A stretch of DNA of 64,000 bases from assembly GCA_905221605.1 (NCBI GenBank), contig CAJNDS010000020.1, positions 62,001 to 126,000 on the forward strand, in the 5' to 3' direction. Below the pieces are notes generated by a model. It saw nothing but the letters and a program-made list of their open reading frames with translations, did not search any database and had not been told where the DNA came from. Both the position numbers and the translations under genes were made by a program. Source of the stretch: Symbiodinium natans. Lineage: Eukaryota; Sar; Dinophyceae; Suessiales; Symbiodiniaceae. Position 1 is the first letter of the stretch. Each line of letters starts with the position of its first letter. Below, one piece after another: positions 1-9,010 of this stretch.

Positions 1-107
1 CCCTAAACCCTAAACCCTAAACCCTAAACCCTAAACCCTAAACCCTAAACCCTAAACCCTAAACCCTAAACCCTAAACCCTAAACCCTAAACCCTAAACC
101 CTAAACC
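1..107. repeat. Telomere-type array (CCCTAAA)n at the window edge
   Basis: About 15 perfect CCCTAAA units run from base 1, C-rich strand 5' to 3', the orientation of a left chromosome end. The array breaks off into unique DNA after about 105 bp. Internal arrays in this window are equally long or longer, so a real chromosome end is likely but not proven. Confidence 0.9.
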
Positions 108-1485
108 CCCCATTCGTCTTGAGGAGACGGCGGAGATCCGCCCGCCCGCCATGAGCCTCGGGGACTGCCCAGCAGAGGTGGCCCAAGGAGAGTTTTGGTT
201 TAGGGCTTGGGGTTTAGGGTTTAGGGTTTAGGGTTTAGGGTTTAGGGTTTGGGGTTTGGGGTTTGTGGTTTAGGGTTTGGGGTGTAGGTTTTGGGGTTAA
301 GGGGTTTGGGGGGTGTAGTCCGCTACCCAAATTAACGACGCTGAAAATTAGGGTTTAGGGGGCTTGGGTTTAACGTCGAAGTTCATCTCTGCTTAAACAG
401 GGTTGTACAAGGTTGTAAGCAGAAACAACTACAAGTCGTGTCCGGCGACAACTTTGTTTATTCCGGGAACCAAGCCCCCAAGCCCTAAAACCAAACCCTG
501 AGCCGATGACCATGAAGCTTGCGGGGCTCCCTTTGCTTTGTGAGAACCGGACAGAAAGGAACTGCTCTATCTTGGGATGATCCCCCCCCAGGTTCGAACA
601 ATCCTAATAGGTAAACCCTAAACCCTAAACCCTAAACCCTAATAGGGATCATAATCGGTGGGTGCTCTCCAGCGTTTGGGTTTACTCCATGGATAGTCCG
701 GCCGAGGAGATCGACGAGTCCATGTACATGTATATGTATGTATATTATAGATAGATAGATAGATAGATATATATACTAGAAGAGGGATGGCCCGAAAGCA
801 TCGATTTGCCGTGCGTTGACTCCATGCACTTGATTCTTTGTAATCGAACTGTATGCACTTGGAGAAATGTATGCCCTTACATGGTTGCATAGTCACTTGT
901 ACACTGCACTTGTATGCACTGGAACCGCATGGCATTCAAGTGTGTGGAGTTGAATGCCATGCACTTGTGGTCAACTCTGTAGACTTTTCATCGGCGTTGA
1001 AGACAACGCCGAGCTCCAGCGGCCGGTCGCGGCACGCACCTGCGCCGGTGCAAGGAAAGAAGCAGAAACCACACAAGCACAAAAACAGACAAAAGAGGTG
1101 GAGTCTAAGTAAGGGCCGTGCATGTTGGTCGCCATGGAATACCTGCGCGCAGAAAACAGCTTCACTTGCAAGTCGGTCGACAAAGGTGCCAATCGTCCCG
1201 GGCGGTCCTAGCTGCATTTTCACACACGCGTGCGTCGCACCGTCATATTAAACAGAGGTGGCCGCGCCGTCGTACTTTCGCAAGACAGCGTCCGTTTGGG
1301 GAACCCACATGTGTATTTGTCTGACATGTGGCACCCGCGCTCCGAATTGACACGCTGCCTTGCAGAGGCTAACCTTTTCATCGCAAGCGCGCCGTCGACT
1401 TGAAATCATGTGCGCCAGCTTCCCACTCCGGGTCGCGTCGCGCTTCCCTCTCCATTCCGGATTGACGTTACTACTTACTACAAAG
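108..1485. other. Subterminal region with degenerate telomeric repeat
   Basis: TTTAGGG-type repeat in the opposite orientation to the terminal array, with TTTGGGG variants, lies at about 203-300. A short CCCTAAA run is at 613-642. A GATA microsatellite occupies 746-775, and a TGCACTTG-rich stretch lies at about 825-965. One copy of the motif CGCAAGACAGCGTC is at 1279-1292. I see no convincing gene; open frames here lack recognisable motifs. Confidence 0.6.
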
Positions 1486-2235
1486 CTACTCAGCAACTTC
1501 GAACTGAAAGGACAGCTCAACTGGCTTGGTCCAGCCCAGCATGGACCTTGGCCGCCCTCCCACCGACACGGGCATCTTGAAAGCCATGACGTCCAGGACC
1601 ACCCAGCCGAAAAACCGCTTAGCACCCGAGGACCACCAATCGAATGGACTGTCGACCTCGATGAGCGTATCCTGCCTGTGAGAGTCGAAGTCCCGATCGT
1701 CCAAGAACTCGGTCGCCCCAGCAAAGGTGATGATGCCCAGGACCTGAGCCCGTGAAGGAGGAGGGCCAATCTCCGTGTCCACGATGGCACCCTTGGTGGA
1801 CCCGGCGCCGACGGTCTCTATGAGGAAGAGCTGCTCGCCCTCCGAAAAGCACTGGTAGTGACCGAGGGCGTACTTCCTCACCTCCATCTTTTTGCGCCCA
1901 AGCATCAACAGCCGACTCCATGGGTACTGGACATTGAGGCCGCAAAGCGAGAGGCGCTGAGTCGACAAAAAAACTTCATTGGACACCGAAGCAGGCAAGT
2001 TAGGATCTTTCAGCCGTGCTGCGCGAGCGACCAACTCGGCCGCCGTGCCGCATTCTCGCATGGATTTCAAGTCTGCAAGAGCTTTCCTTCTGCTGTCACG
2101 CAGCGGACCTCTGATCGAAGTGTCCTTCTCCTCGCAGATGCGGATGTGCGCAAAATGCGCTCGCCAGCCATATCCATGCTTCTCCACGATCCCGCGCTGG
2201 CTAAGTTCCTGTGACTTTCTACCGAGACCCGCCAT
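1486..2235 (-). CDS. AP2-like DNA-binding segment fused to an ASCH domain
   Basis: Uninterrupted 249-residue frame. Residues about 14-60 (GIVEKHGYGWRAHF, then a Lys/Arg-rich ADLKSMR stretch) resemble the short AP2-like DNA-binding module that is abundant in dinoflagellate predicted proteins. Residues about 104-215 look like an ASCH (ASC-1 homology) domain: PWSRLLMLGRKKMEVRKYAL contains the GxKxxExR signature of the fold (GRKKMEVR, 113-120), followed by a GEQLFLIET strand, VLGIITFAGATEF and FGWVV. ASCH domains are PUA-like beta barrels linked to RNA binding; several bacterial ones act on modified nucleosides. The role here is unknown. The Met start is the first in frame; the real gene may have upstream exons. 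It heads toward the telomere with the other minus-strand genes. Confidence 0.7.
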   Translation of the reverse strand: MAGLGRKSQELSQRGIVEKHGYGWRAHFAHIRICEEKDTSIRGPLRDSRRKALADLKSMRECGTAAELVARAARLKDPNLPASVSNEVFLSTQRLSLCGLNVQYPWSRLLMLGRKKMEVRKYALGHYQCFSEGEQLFLIETVGAGSTKGAIVDTEIGPPPSRAQVLGIITFAGATEFLDDRDFDSHRQDTLIEVDSPFDWWSSGAKRFFGWVVLDVMAFKMPVSVGGRPRSMLGWTKPVELSFQFEVAE

Positions 2236-2294
2236 GCTGCAACTTCACACCTGCCTCGAGCCAAGGTAGAGATCACAACAAAACTCTGAGCGCA

Positions 2295-2348
2295 GGAGAA
2301 GATCCACAACACCGTCCCCAAGTTGTTTGCGAGGATTTCAAAGCTCCA
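2295..2348. repeat. Single unit of the 42-bp satellite found at 35.5 kb
   Basis: The segment ACCGTCCCCAAGTTGTTTGC followed by GAGGATTTC and AAGCTCCA matches the first unit of the 42-bp satellite beginning near 35520, with one substitution in the compared stretch. It stands alone here, between the ASCH gene and the phosphatase gene, and could be a source or dispersed copy of that satellite. Confidence 0.6.
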
Positions 2349-2537
2349 TGCGCTCGGGCCATCCCTCTAGAAGCACGCATGCGTGTAGAGCATCCGATGG
2401 AATGTGTGACGGCGCATATGTGTGCATGTTGAGGCGCAGGCAGGAGGCCAAGCAGCTTTGCATTTTATATCTTGGGCTGGTACACACGAAAGACCCTTTC
2501 GCAAGACAGCGTTGAGGGGAGTAAGCAAGGGTTCAAA

Positions 2538-3260
2538 CTAGCGAGAGTTCTGCAGGCGGTGCAAAGCCAAGAGAGCATAATCTCTGCATTTCCACGGTTG
2601 CAGAGCTGGCCGAGCCGACAAGATGCAGTCCACAGCTTCATCTGCGCTGCATTGGCCGTCCAGCACCAGCCAAGCGCAGAGGGCAGCAGGACTGCGATTA
2701 ATGCCACCGAAGCAATGGAAGAGCACGTTGAACTCCTCGCTCGCCTGTTGGCACTGCTCGCGCAGAGTGCGCAAAGTCTGAGCCATGTCTGTCCAAGCCT
2801 GGGCGCACCGCTCTGCGCTCTCGAAGAACCAGGAAGCATCCCGGTTGCATTTGATTCTGGGGTCGTCCAATTCAACTTGGACGTGCCGCACACCAGAGCG
2901 GGAAAAGTGCTCGCGCCAGTCTTGGGGAGCCCCCCTGACTCGCAGCTCAGCTGGCCGGCACACGCTCACCACAACCGTCACAGAAGTGTTGGTGCTGACC
3001 TCGACGTGGAAGATGTCGGCAGCCGAGCGCACGCTGCCCAGCAAGCAGCTCTCACCAGGCTTCGCAGACCGCACCACCACGGCATCGAGAGGCCAGTCGG
3101 AGATGTCGCCCAGGTTGTAGGAAGCTCTCCAAACAGTATAGTCCATGTCTGACCAAGGTCCCTCATTGTATTTTGTGGAGATGTCGAGCTGCCTCTGTCG
3201 AATCCAGCACATCTCCGCGTCGGACATTGTCGGCCCAGAAGACGTCAGCGAGGACTCCAT
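2538..3260 (-). CDS. Dual-specificity protein phosphatase-like protein
   Basis: Uninterrupted 240-residue frame. Residues 182-190 read HCFGGINRS, an exact match to the HCxxGxxR(S/T) P-loop of cysteine-based phosphatases, so Cys183 is the expected nucleophile and Arg189 binds the phosphate. An Asp-rich VELDDPRI loop at about 129-136 sits where the general-acid Asp of dual-specificity phosphatases is expected. After the P-loop comes the usual helix (PAALCAWLVL), then SADEAVDCILSARPALQP, which matches the conserved tail of the domain. The N-terminal half (SDWPLDAVVVRSAKP and on) is not recognised. The predicted role is dephosphorylation of phosphoproteins or other phosphorylated substrates; the target is unknown. 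A Met opens the frame, but upstream exons cannot be excluded. Confidence 0.8.
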   Translation of the reverse strand: MESSLTSSGPTMSDAEMCWIRQRQLDISTKYNEGPWSDMDYTVWRASYNLGDISDWPLDAVVVRSAKPGESCLLGSVRSAADIFHVEVSTNTSVTVVVSVCRPAELRVRGAPQDWREHFSRSGVRHVQVELDDPRIKCNRDASWFFESAERCAQAWTDMAQTLRTLREQCQQASEEFNVLFHCFGGINRSPAALCAWLVLDGQCSADEAVDCILSARPALQPWKCRDYALLALHRLQNSR

Positions 3261-3598
3261 GCATATGCAGAAAGCAGCAAGGAGGTTTCACTGCAGACCG
3301 CTCGTCGGGCCAAAACTAGCTTTTCGAGCCAAAGCCAGCAGCGCAGCCAGGTCTGCGGGTTTAGGGTATCTTGTTCAGAAGAGTGAGGGGCTGAGGTTCT
3401 GGGGTTCGGGCAGAACAATGTCAGAATGACATTCCCACACAGACAGACACAAAACCACGTCATCGACTGGCCTAAAGCTCGGGATGTCTCCCATCCACGG
3501 TCAACGTCAAAGGCGAAGAGAAGTTGAGGTCAAGAAGAAGGCTACAGAAGAAGCACTGTTTCAGTCCTGCGCTCTAGTGAGAAACGAACTTGCCCAGT

Positions 3599-3658
3599 CC
3601 CGCGGGCTGCATCCCCACACCTCCGCAAGACGGCGTCCATGCGGTTCCGCAGCCGCGC
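3599..3658. repeat. 60-bp dispersed repeat, copy 1
   Basis: Begins CGCGGGCTGCATCCCCACAC, then carries the core CGCAAGACGGCGTCC and ends in a GCGGTTCCGC palindrome plus AGCCGCGC. Three further copies lie at 6905, 7764 and 7865. A partly matching second half follows at about 3659-3697. Confidence 0.8.
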
Positions 3659-3764
3659 ATCTTCGCAACAGAGCGGCCATGCGGTTCCACGGTCGCGCTA
3701 CATGTGTGCGGTGGCGTGAAACACACGTAGCCGCTCAGACCGCCGGGATACGTCAGCACCGCCC

Positions 3765-4040
3765 CTAGTCATCATGCCGATGAGCAGCCTCAGATGAAAG
3801 ATGCGGGAGAGACCTCAAGGCAGACATTCGCACATCTTCCTCGTTGTACCAATCCACAATGCAACGTGCGCAATAGTGCGCCTGATGTCCATACTTCGTT
3901 CTCATGCACGGACGGTCGTGCATCTCGCAGGAGAAAGTACAACTGCCTCTTCGCGGCGGGCAAAGATTCCCCATTGCGGCAAGGAGCAAAAGGGCGCGGT
4001 CACCTAAGCAAACGTCGCAAAAAGGTGCTGCGGCGCCCAC
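3765..4040 (-). CDS. Cys/His-rich exon, possible zinc-binding fragment
   Basis: A 91-residue frame rich in Cys and His: CDVCLGD near the N-terminus, a middle block with several Cys and His, and HYCARCIVDWYNEEDVR near the end. The spacing suggests metal binding, but I cannot name a family. It probably is one exon of a larger minus-strand gene, since it lies between the phosphatase and the RPA-like gene with no clear promoter or start. The frame is open and its composition differs from neighbouring non-coding DNA; the product is a guess. Confidence 0.4.
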   Translation of the reverse strand: MGAAAPFCDVCLGDRALLLLAAMGNLCPPRRGSCTFSCEMHDRPCMRTKYGHQAHYCARCIVDWYNEEDVRMSALRSLPHLSSEAAHRHDD

Positions 4041-4214
4041 ACGAATGCACGCATGTCACCATGCACTCAGACATCATGCCAACGTGTGAGTTGTGTCAAG
4101 TGAGTCCAAGGAGACATGCCATGTCATTCTCAGTCCAGGGAGACACGCAGTCTTTTTAGCAGGAGCTGCGAGAGTGTGCGCATGCCCACAGGCGCTGCAG
4201 GCGCTGACTGACCT

Positions 4215-4565
4215 GTCCAGGGCGAGCCTTCCGCCGTGTCCGGCGCCGGCGCACCTTCCGCAAGACAGCGTCGGGCGCGCGGCGCCGGGGTCAGGCTCCG
4301 GCAAATAAACATCCGCAAAACTGGACCCTAGAGTCTCGAGTGCTGTCTAGGGCGAGGCTTCCGCCGTGTCCAGCGCCGGCGCACCTTTCGCAAGACAGCG
4401 TCGTGTGCGCAGCACCGGGGATGGGCTCCGGCAAATAGACATCCGCAAAACTGGACCCTAGAGTCTCGAGTGAAACATGTCTATAGGGCGAGGCTTCCGC
4501 CGTGTCCAGCGCCGGCGCACCTTTCGCAAGACAGCGTCGCGCGCGCAGCAGCGGGGACGGGCTCA
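4215..4565. repeat. Three tandem units of about 130 bp
   Basis: The units share TCCGCCGTGTCCAGCGCCGG, then the CGCAAGACAGCGTC core (starting at 4259, 4389 and 4524), a GGGGATGGGCTC-type stretch, and CGCAAAACTGGACCCTAGAG. Spacings between cores are 130 and 135 bp. The last unit is incomplete and its end overlaps the stop codon of the RPA-like gene, so the array forms that gene's 3' flank. Confidence 0.85.
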
Positions 4566-6629
4566 GGCAACGTCCCAGGCTGCGCACTTCACCTTCGTCG
4601 GCGTCTCCTCGATGAGACTGGTGGCCGGGCGCTTGTTGCTCTGCAGCGTCGGCTCCCCCGCGAGCAAGTCCCAGACCATGGCGCGCTCTGTCTCCAGGTT
4701 GCGAACTTGAGCCTCCGTCGCCCGGGACATCCACTCCACGTGCAAGACCACAGCGTCCGTGGCCTCGTTCCTGAGTACGCGTCCCACCAAAAACCGTGGT
4801 TGGCCGTCTGCCATGTTGAAGAGGTGACAGCTGGTGAAGTGACAAAAGGCCTCGATCGCGAATGGCTGGGCGCCGTCCATGTGTGGGTACGAAAAGACCT
4901 GCTGGTGCTTGGTGACCAAATGCTTCTCGCCGCCAATGTCCACCTCGTCCATGGACGGCTCGTCCTTGGCGAAGGCCAGCAGCGTCACGCACTCCGCGAA
5001 CACGGAACCGCGCGTGAAGAAGGTCCCGAGGTCCGAGCAGGACAAGTCTGAGAACAGACTCTGCACAGGCAGGACCGCGCCATCCCTCATTTCATTTACC
5101 AGGCGCGTCACCTTCTTGACCATGGGACGCGCGCGCTCATCGTAAGCTTCTCCGAAGGAAGGACGAGCTGCTAAGATCTGAAATTGCGTCGGAGCACTTG
5201 CGGATGCCTGCGAAGCTTGCGAGGACTGCAGCAAAGCGCCGCGGGGCTGCCCCAGCCGCTGTGAAGTACCCAAGCGAGCATCGAAGGGCCCCTTGAAGCA
5301 AAGCGCCTGCGGGCCCTTGTCCCGAAGCAACTGGGCCAGCGCCTGCTCGTCCGCGACCCGGGCCAGCACTGCGAGCTCCGCTCCTCCCACCAGGACATTG
5401 TCCAGCTGCCCCGTCCAATCCGCCACGTGCACGGTGGCCAGCACGCGAGCAGCCTCTGCGGGCTCCGTCTGGCAGCCACTGGTGTCAGCACGCTTGCACT
5501 TGCCGCTGACGTCATCAATCTTGGTCTGACAGTGTCTACACGGGGTGTAGACCGGATCTCCAAGCACGTTGACCAGCCAAATGCTGTGCATCGCCACTTC
5601 GACTTTTTCCTCTGCGAGCGAAGCTGTGATGCAAAATTAAGGAAGCAAACAAAAAATAAAATCACACCTTCAGGCTTCAGGCTTTAGGGTTTAGGGTTCA
5701 GGGTTCAGGGTTTTTTGGGTTCTGCGGTCCTGTGTAGCTCCTTGCTCCATTGCCGAGCCGAAGGCATTCATGGTTGCGGCACATGCGACAACACAAGGCC
5801 CCATGTCGGAAGTCAACCTGCCGCCGCCAGTCAAGGACGGGCACCACGGCTTGGAAATGCGGTCGCCCTGGTCTGTGCCGAGTTCGCGAAGCTTGTCTGC
5901 CCGCAAGCCAGGTGGGTCCACGTGCAGCGCAGAAAAGCCGTGCTTGTCATTGTCAAGGAAATGTTCAGCCGTTCCTTCCAGGGAGGAGTCTTCTCGCTTG
6001 ATGAGGCCGCAATTGTCAAGTTGGATGACCTGACCTGGTTGCACATTCGTCAGCAGATCCACGTGCCGTCTGCCCCACACGTTCACCAGCATTTCCTTGC
6101 CGGACAAGTCTTTCAGCCAGAGATTCGCTTTGGGCTTGCTGGTTGGTGGCAAGTCCAACTGCGTGACCACGCCAACGATGTCGGCGCGCTCTCGACCCTG
6201 GCACTGTTGCTCCATCACCTGAAAGTCGGACCGCGCAATGGGGAAGACCTTCTGCATCTCCATCGCCTGGGGGTGACCTTGAGCCACCGGGTGCGCCTTG
6301 GCCTTGGACCCCTTCTCAGACAAGTCCAGGAAGTGACCAGCGAAATATCTGTGCTTCACCAGCTTCAGGTCGGCGGCAAAGAAAACGTCCTTCGTCCAAG
6401 GCGCGGCAGCTTTCTGAACGGACTCGAGGCTGCCGCGAATCTCTGCGTAGACGCCCCTGGCTTCCTTGTCCACGAAGCGCAGGACCATCTTGCACCAGGG
6501 TCCTCGCGCTCCTGACATTTCTTTCGTCTCAGAATAGACGTGGCGTAGCAGAACCTTCATGTGACTGCTGTTCTGAGCAGTCAAACGGTCCAGCGTGCCT
6601 TCCCAAGTCTTGGACTGCTGTGGCTGCAT
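4563..6629 (-). CDS. RPA70-like single-strand DNA-binding protein, two exons
   Basis: Two exons join in phase: 6629-5730 (300 codons) and 5609-4563 (347 codons plus stop), giving about 647 residues, close to RPA70 size. Exon 1 holds two OB-fold-like segments. The second is clear: ADIVGVVTQLD, LWLKDLSGKEMLVNVWGRR, then VQPGQVIQLDNC, typical of RPA DNA-binding domain B. Exon 2 opens with EKVEVAM and has YTPCRHC plus two later Cys, like the zinc-ribbon-containing domain C, followed by VADWTGQLDNVLVGG. RPA coats single-stranded DNA in replication and repair, and some Helitrons carry RPA-like genes. The intron (5729-5610) has a GA donor after CAG, telomere-like repeat inside, and an AG|G acceptor. 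Host RPA versus transposon-borne RPA is unresolved. Confidence 0.75.
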
Positions 6630-6904
6630 GGCTCACTGTCGTGGCAGAGTGCGTGGAGGTCGCTGCAGCGCCGCAAGGAGGGACACGCTCCTGGGAAATG
6701 CGCAAGAGCCCAGGCTGCAGCAGCAGTCGGAACACTACAGACAAGACAATGCATGGCGCTGCAGTTCTGAAGTGACGTCAAGGCTTTCTGACAACTGACA
6801 AAAGGCTGCGTGGCAGACCAAGAATGCAGGCAGCGAGCGCTTTCCGGAATTTTGCCGAGAAAGGTCTACAGAGTCAAGCAAAATTACAGCAGGTAGCCCA
6901 GACA

Positions 6905-6964
6905 CGCGGGCTGCATCCCCACACTTTCGCAAGACGGCGTCCATGCGGTTCTGCAGCCGCGCTT
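6905..6964. repeat. 60-bp dispersed repeat, copy 2
   Basis: Same unit as at 3599, with core CGCAAGACGGCGTCC; located in the flank of the tandem duplication, upstream of the RPA-like gene. Confidence 0.8.
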
Positions 6965-6997
6965 TCGGGCCCTGCCTCCGCTGGGACGTCAAAAACT

Positions 6998-7491
6998 CAG
7001 CATTTCCTTGCCGGATAAGTCTTTCAGCCAGAGATTCGCCTTGGGCTTGCTGGTTGGTGGCAAGTCCAACTGTGTGACCACGCCAACGATGTCGGCGCGC
7101 TCTCGACCCTGGCACTGTTGCTCCATCACCTGAAAGTCGGACCGCGCAATGGGGAAGACCTTCTGCATCTCCATCGCCTGGGGGTGACCTTGAGCCACCG
7201 GGTGCGCCTTGGCCTTGGACCCCTTGTCAGACAAGTCCAGGAAGTGACCTCCTTCGTCCAAGGCGCGGCAGCTTTCTGAACGGACTCGAGGCTGCCGCGA
7301 ATCTCTGCGTAGACGCCCCTGGCTTCCTTGTCCACGAAGCGCAGGACCATCTTGCACCAGGGTCCTCGCGCTCCTGACATTTCTTTCGTCTCAGAATAGA
7401 CGCGGCGTAGCAGAACCTTCATGTGACTGCTGTTCTGAGCAGCCAAACGGTCCAGCGTGCCTTCCCAAGTCTTGGACTGCTGTGGCTGCAT
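6998..7491 (-). pseudogene. Truncated, frameshifted copy of the RPA-like gene
   Basis: Starts with the same MQPQQSKTWEGTLDRL as the intact gene and follows it through GARGPWCKMVLRF to about residue 80. A 49-bp deletion then shifts the frame. After the deletion the original frame resumes in another register up to KDLSGKEML, where the duplicated segment ends. No OB-fold B core, domain C or stop codon of the parent gene is present. It lies directly 5' of the intact gene on the same strand. Confidence 0.85.
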
Positions 7492-7763
7492 GGCTCACTG
7501 TCGTCAGAGTGCCTGGAGGACGTTGGTGCCGCAAGGAGGGATACGCTCCTGGGAAATGCCCAAAAGAGCCCAGGCTGCAGCAGCAGTCGGAACACTACAG
7601 ACAAGACAATGCATGGTGCTGCAGCTCTGAAGTGACGTCAAGGCTTTCTGACAACTGACAAAAGGCTGCGTGGCAGACCAAGAATGCAGGCAGCGAGCCC
7701 TTTCGGAATTTTGCCGAGAAAGGTCTACGGAGTCAAGCAAAATGACAGCAGGGGGCCCAGACA

Positions 7764-7823
7764 CGCGGGCTGCATCCCCACACTTTCGCAAGACGGCGTC
7801 CATTCTGTTCTGCAGCCGCGCTT
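7764..7823. repeat. 60-bp dispersed repeat, copy 3
   Basis: Same unit as at 3599 within the second tandem copy; carries CGCAAGACGGCGTCC at 7787. Confidence 0.8.
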
Positions 7824-7864
7824 TCGGGCCCTGCCTCCGCTGTGACGTCAAAACTCGCCCTGCC

Positions 7865-7924
7865 CCGCGGGCTGCGTCCCCACACTTTCGCAAGACGGCG
7901 TCCACGTGGTTCCGCAGCCGCGCT
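7865..7924. repeat. 60-bp dispersed repeat, copy 4
   Basis: Directly follows copy 3 after about 40 bp; core at 7889. Its reverse strand reads into the C-terminus of the adjacent minus-strand exon. Confidence 0.8.
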
Positions 7925-8402
7925 AGGCGTGCGTCTGCGCTTTGGTGAAACGCACGTAGGCGCTCAAGTAGCGCATGTGCAGGAACGTGATGCTCACTGC
8001 TTGGGCCGCCGCGGATTCCATTTCGGACGCGGACATCTGAAAGCCTCGCCACTGCAAGGCAATGCTCCAGTGCAAGTCCTTGTCCGCCGGAGAGATGTCC
8101 TCGAAAGGGCAGGCTCGGACCTTAAGCCAGGCGAGAAGGGCATGGACCACCTGCGGCAGCTTCTCCGGCAAGAAACCATAGGCCTGCACTTCTCCCGTCT
8201 GTTCGCAGCAGTCTGCAGTGATGTGTTCAGCAAGTCGAGAGATCATGCGATGCTCGGCAAACTTCATCATTCCTTCTCGAGTCTGCTGGCTGGATCTGGC
8301 CGGCTGCTCCAAGGGCGTTGCCTTGACGCCATCAGGCACCCGGCCGTCCACGCTGCAGCGGTCCAGTGGCAAGAGGACGTGGAGGTTCTGGAGCAGGGCC
8401 TT
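7923..8402 (-). CDS. Terminal exon of an unrecognised minus-strand gene
   Basis: A pyrimidine-rich tract followed by CTTTGCAG gives a good acceptor at 8403-8410, so the exon probably starts at 8402 with KALLQNLHVLLPLD. It stays open for about 158 residues to the stop at 7923. Features: LPLDRCSVDGRVPDG, REGMMKFAEHRMISRLAEHI, DLHWSIALQWRGFQMSASE. It is largely helical in character with no catalytic motif that I recognise. Upstream exons would lie between 8.4 and about 8.7 kb. A coding exon is supported by the acceptor and the long frame; the function is unknown. Confidence 0.5.
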   Translation of the reverse strand, partial: KALLQNLHVLLPLDRCSVDGRVPDGVKATPLEQPARSSQQTREGMMKFAEHRMISRLAEHITADCCEQTGEVQAYGFLPEKLPQVVHALLAWLKVRACPFEDISPADKDLHWSIALQWRGFQMSASEMESAAAQAVSITFLHMRYLSAYVRFTKAQTHA

Positions 8403-8699
8403 CTGCAAAGACAGGATAAATGCAGAAGAAGAGCGGCAAAGGAAGAGAGAGGAGCAAAGAGAAGAAAAAACAGCAGCAAATGGTAGGTTCAAAACAACAC
8501 TGCGCGCAGCAAAGCATCGGTCAAGGGCTTGTGCTGAAAGCTCGGCAAGTCCTTGTGCTTGGATTTCTTGCCTTGGCGCCCATACGTGTCCCCCTCAGCT
8601 TCATGCTCTTCCCGCGTGCGGGCAGAGGGACCCACCGTCTTCCGCGTGTAGCCTCTGGCGGCCGCTGTGTCCGAAGGCTTGTTGAAGAAGCCTCTCTGG

Positions 8700-9010
8700 T
8701 CGGCCGGTATGTCTATGTTGTGGACCTTGCAAACCTAAACCCTGCAGAATTTTTGTTGTTTCGGGAAAAACTGGTTTTACCCAGTTGAGGGCGGAAAACC
8801 CATGAGATGGCGGAAACAGCTGTTGGAGGGCCTGGTAGGCCGGAATTGAGATTGAAGTTTTTTGTGTAAGGGTTGTTTGGAAGATGCCTTTTTTTTGAAT
8901 TAGGGATTGCGTTTTTCATATGCTGAAGTAGCGTTTTTGGAGGTGGCAGCTCGTTATACTCCAGCGACCAGGGAGTAGCATTTCTGGAGGTGGCAGTGTG
9001 CTATTCCAGT
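8700..9010. repeat. Dispersed repeat copy with GATGCCTTTTTT and GGGATTGCGTTTTT
   Basis: Contains GAAGATGCCTTTTTTTTG, then GGGATTGCGTTTTTC and GATGGCGGAAAC. Related stretches occur at 18706-18910 and 28640-28800. This copy lies where transcription switches from minus to plus. Confidence 0.6.

Larger units (their letters stand above)
6088..7855. repeat. Tandem duplication of about 0.9 kb (copies 6088-6997 and 6998-7855)
   Basis: The second copy repeats the 5' half of the RPA-like gene, its upstream region and the 60-bp repeat. Copy 2 lacks 49 bp between GTGACC and TCCTTCG (present at about 6338-6386 in copy 1), plus smaller differences near 7505-7530. Copies are otherwise near identical, so the event looks recent. 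Confidence 0.9.

Noticed and set aside
585-605. GGTTCGAACAATCC as a tRNA T-loop
   Set aside because: No matching acceptor or anticodon arm could be built around it.
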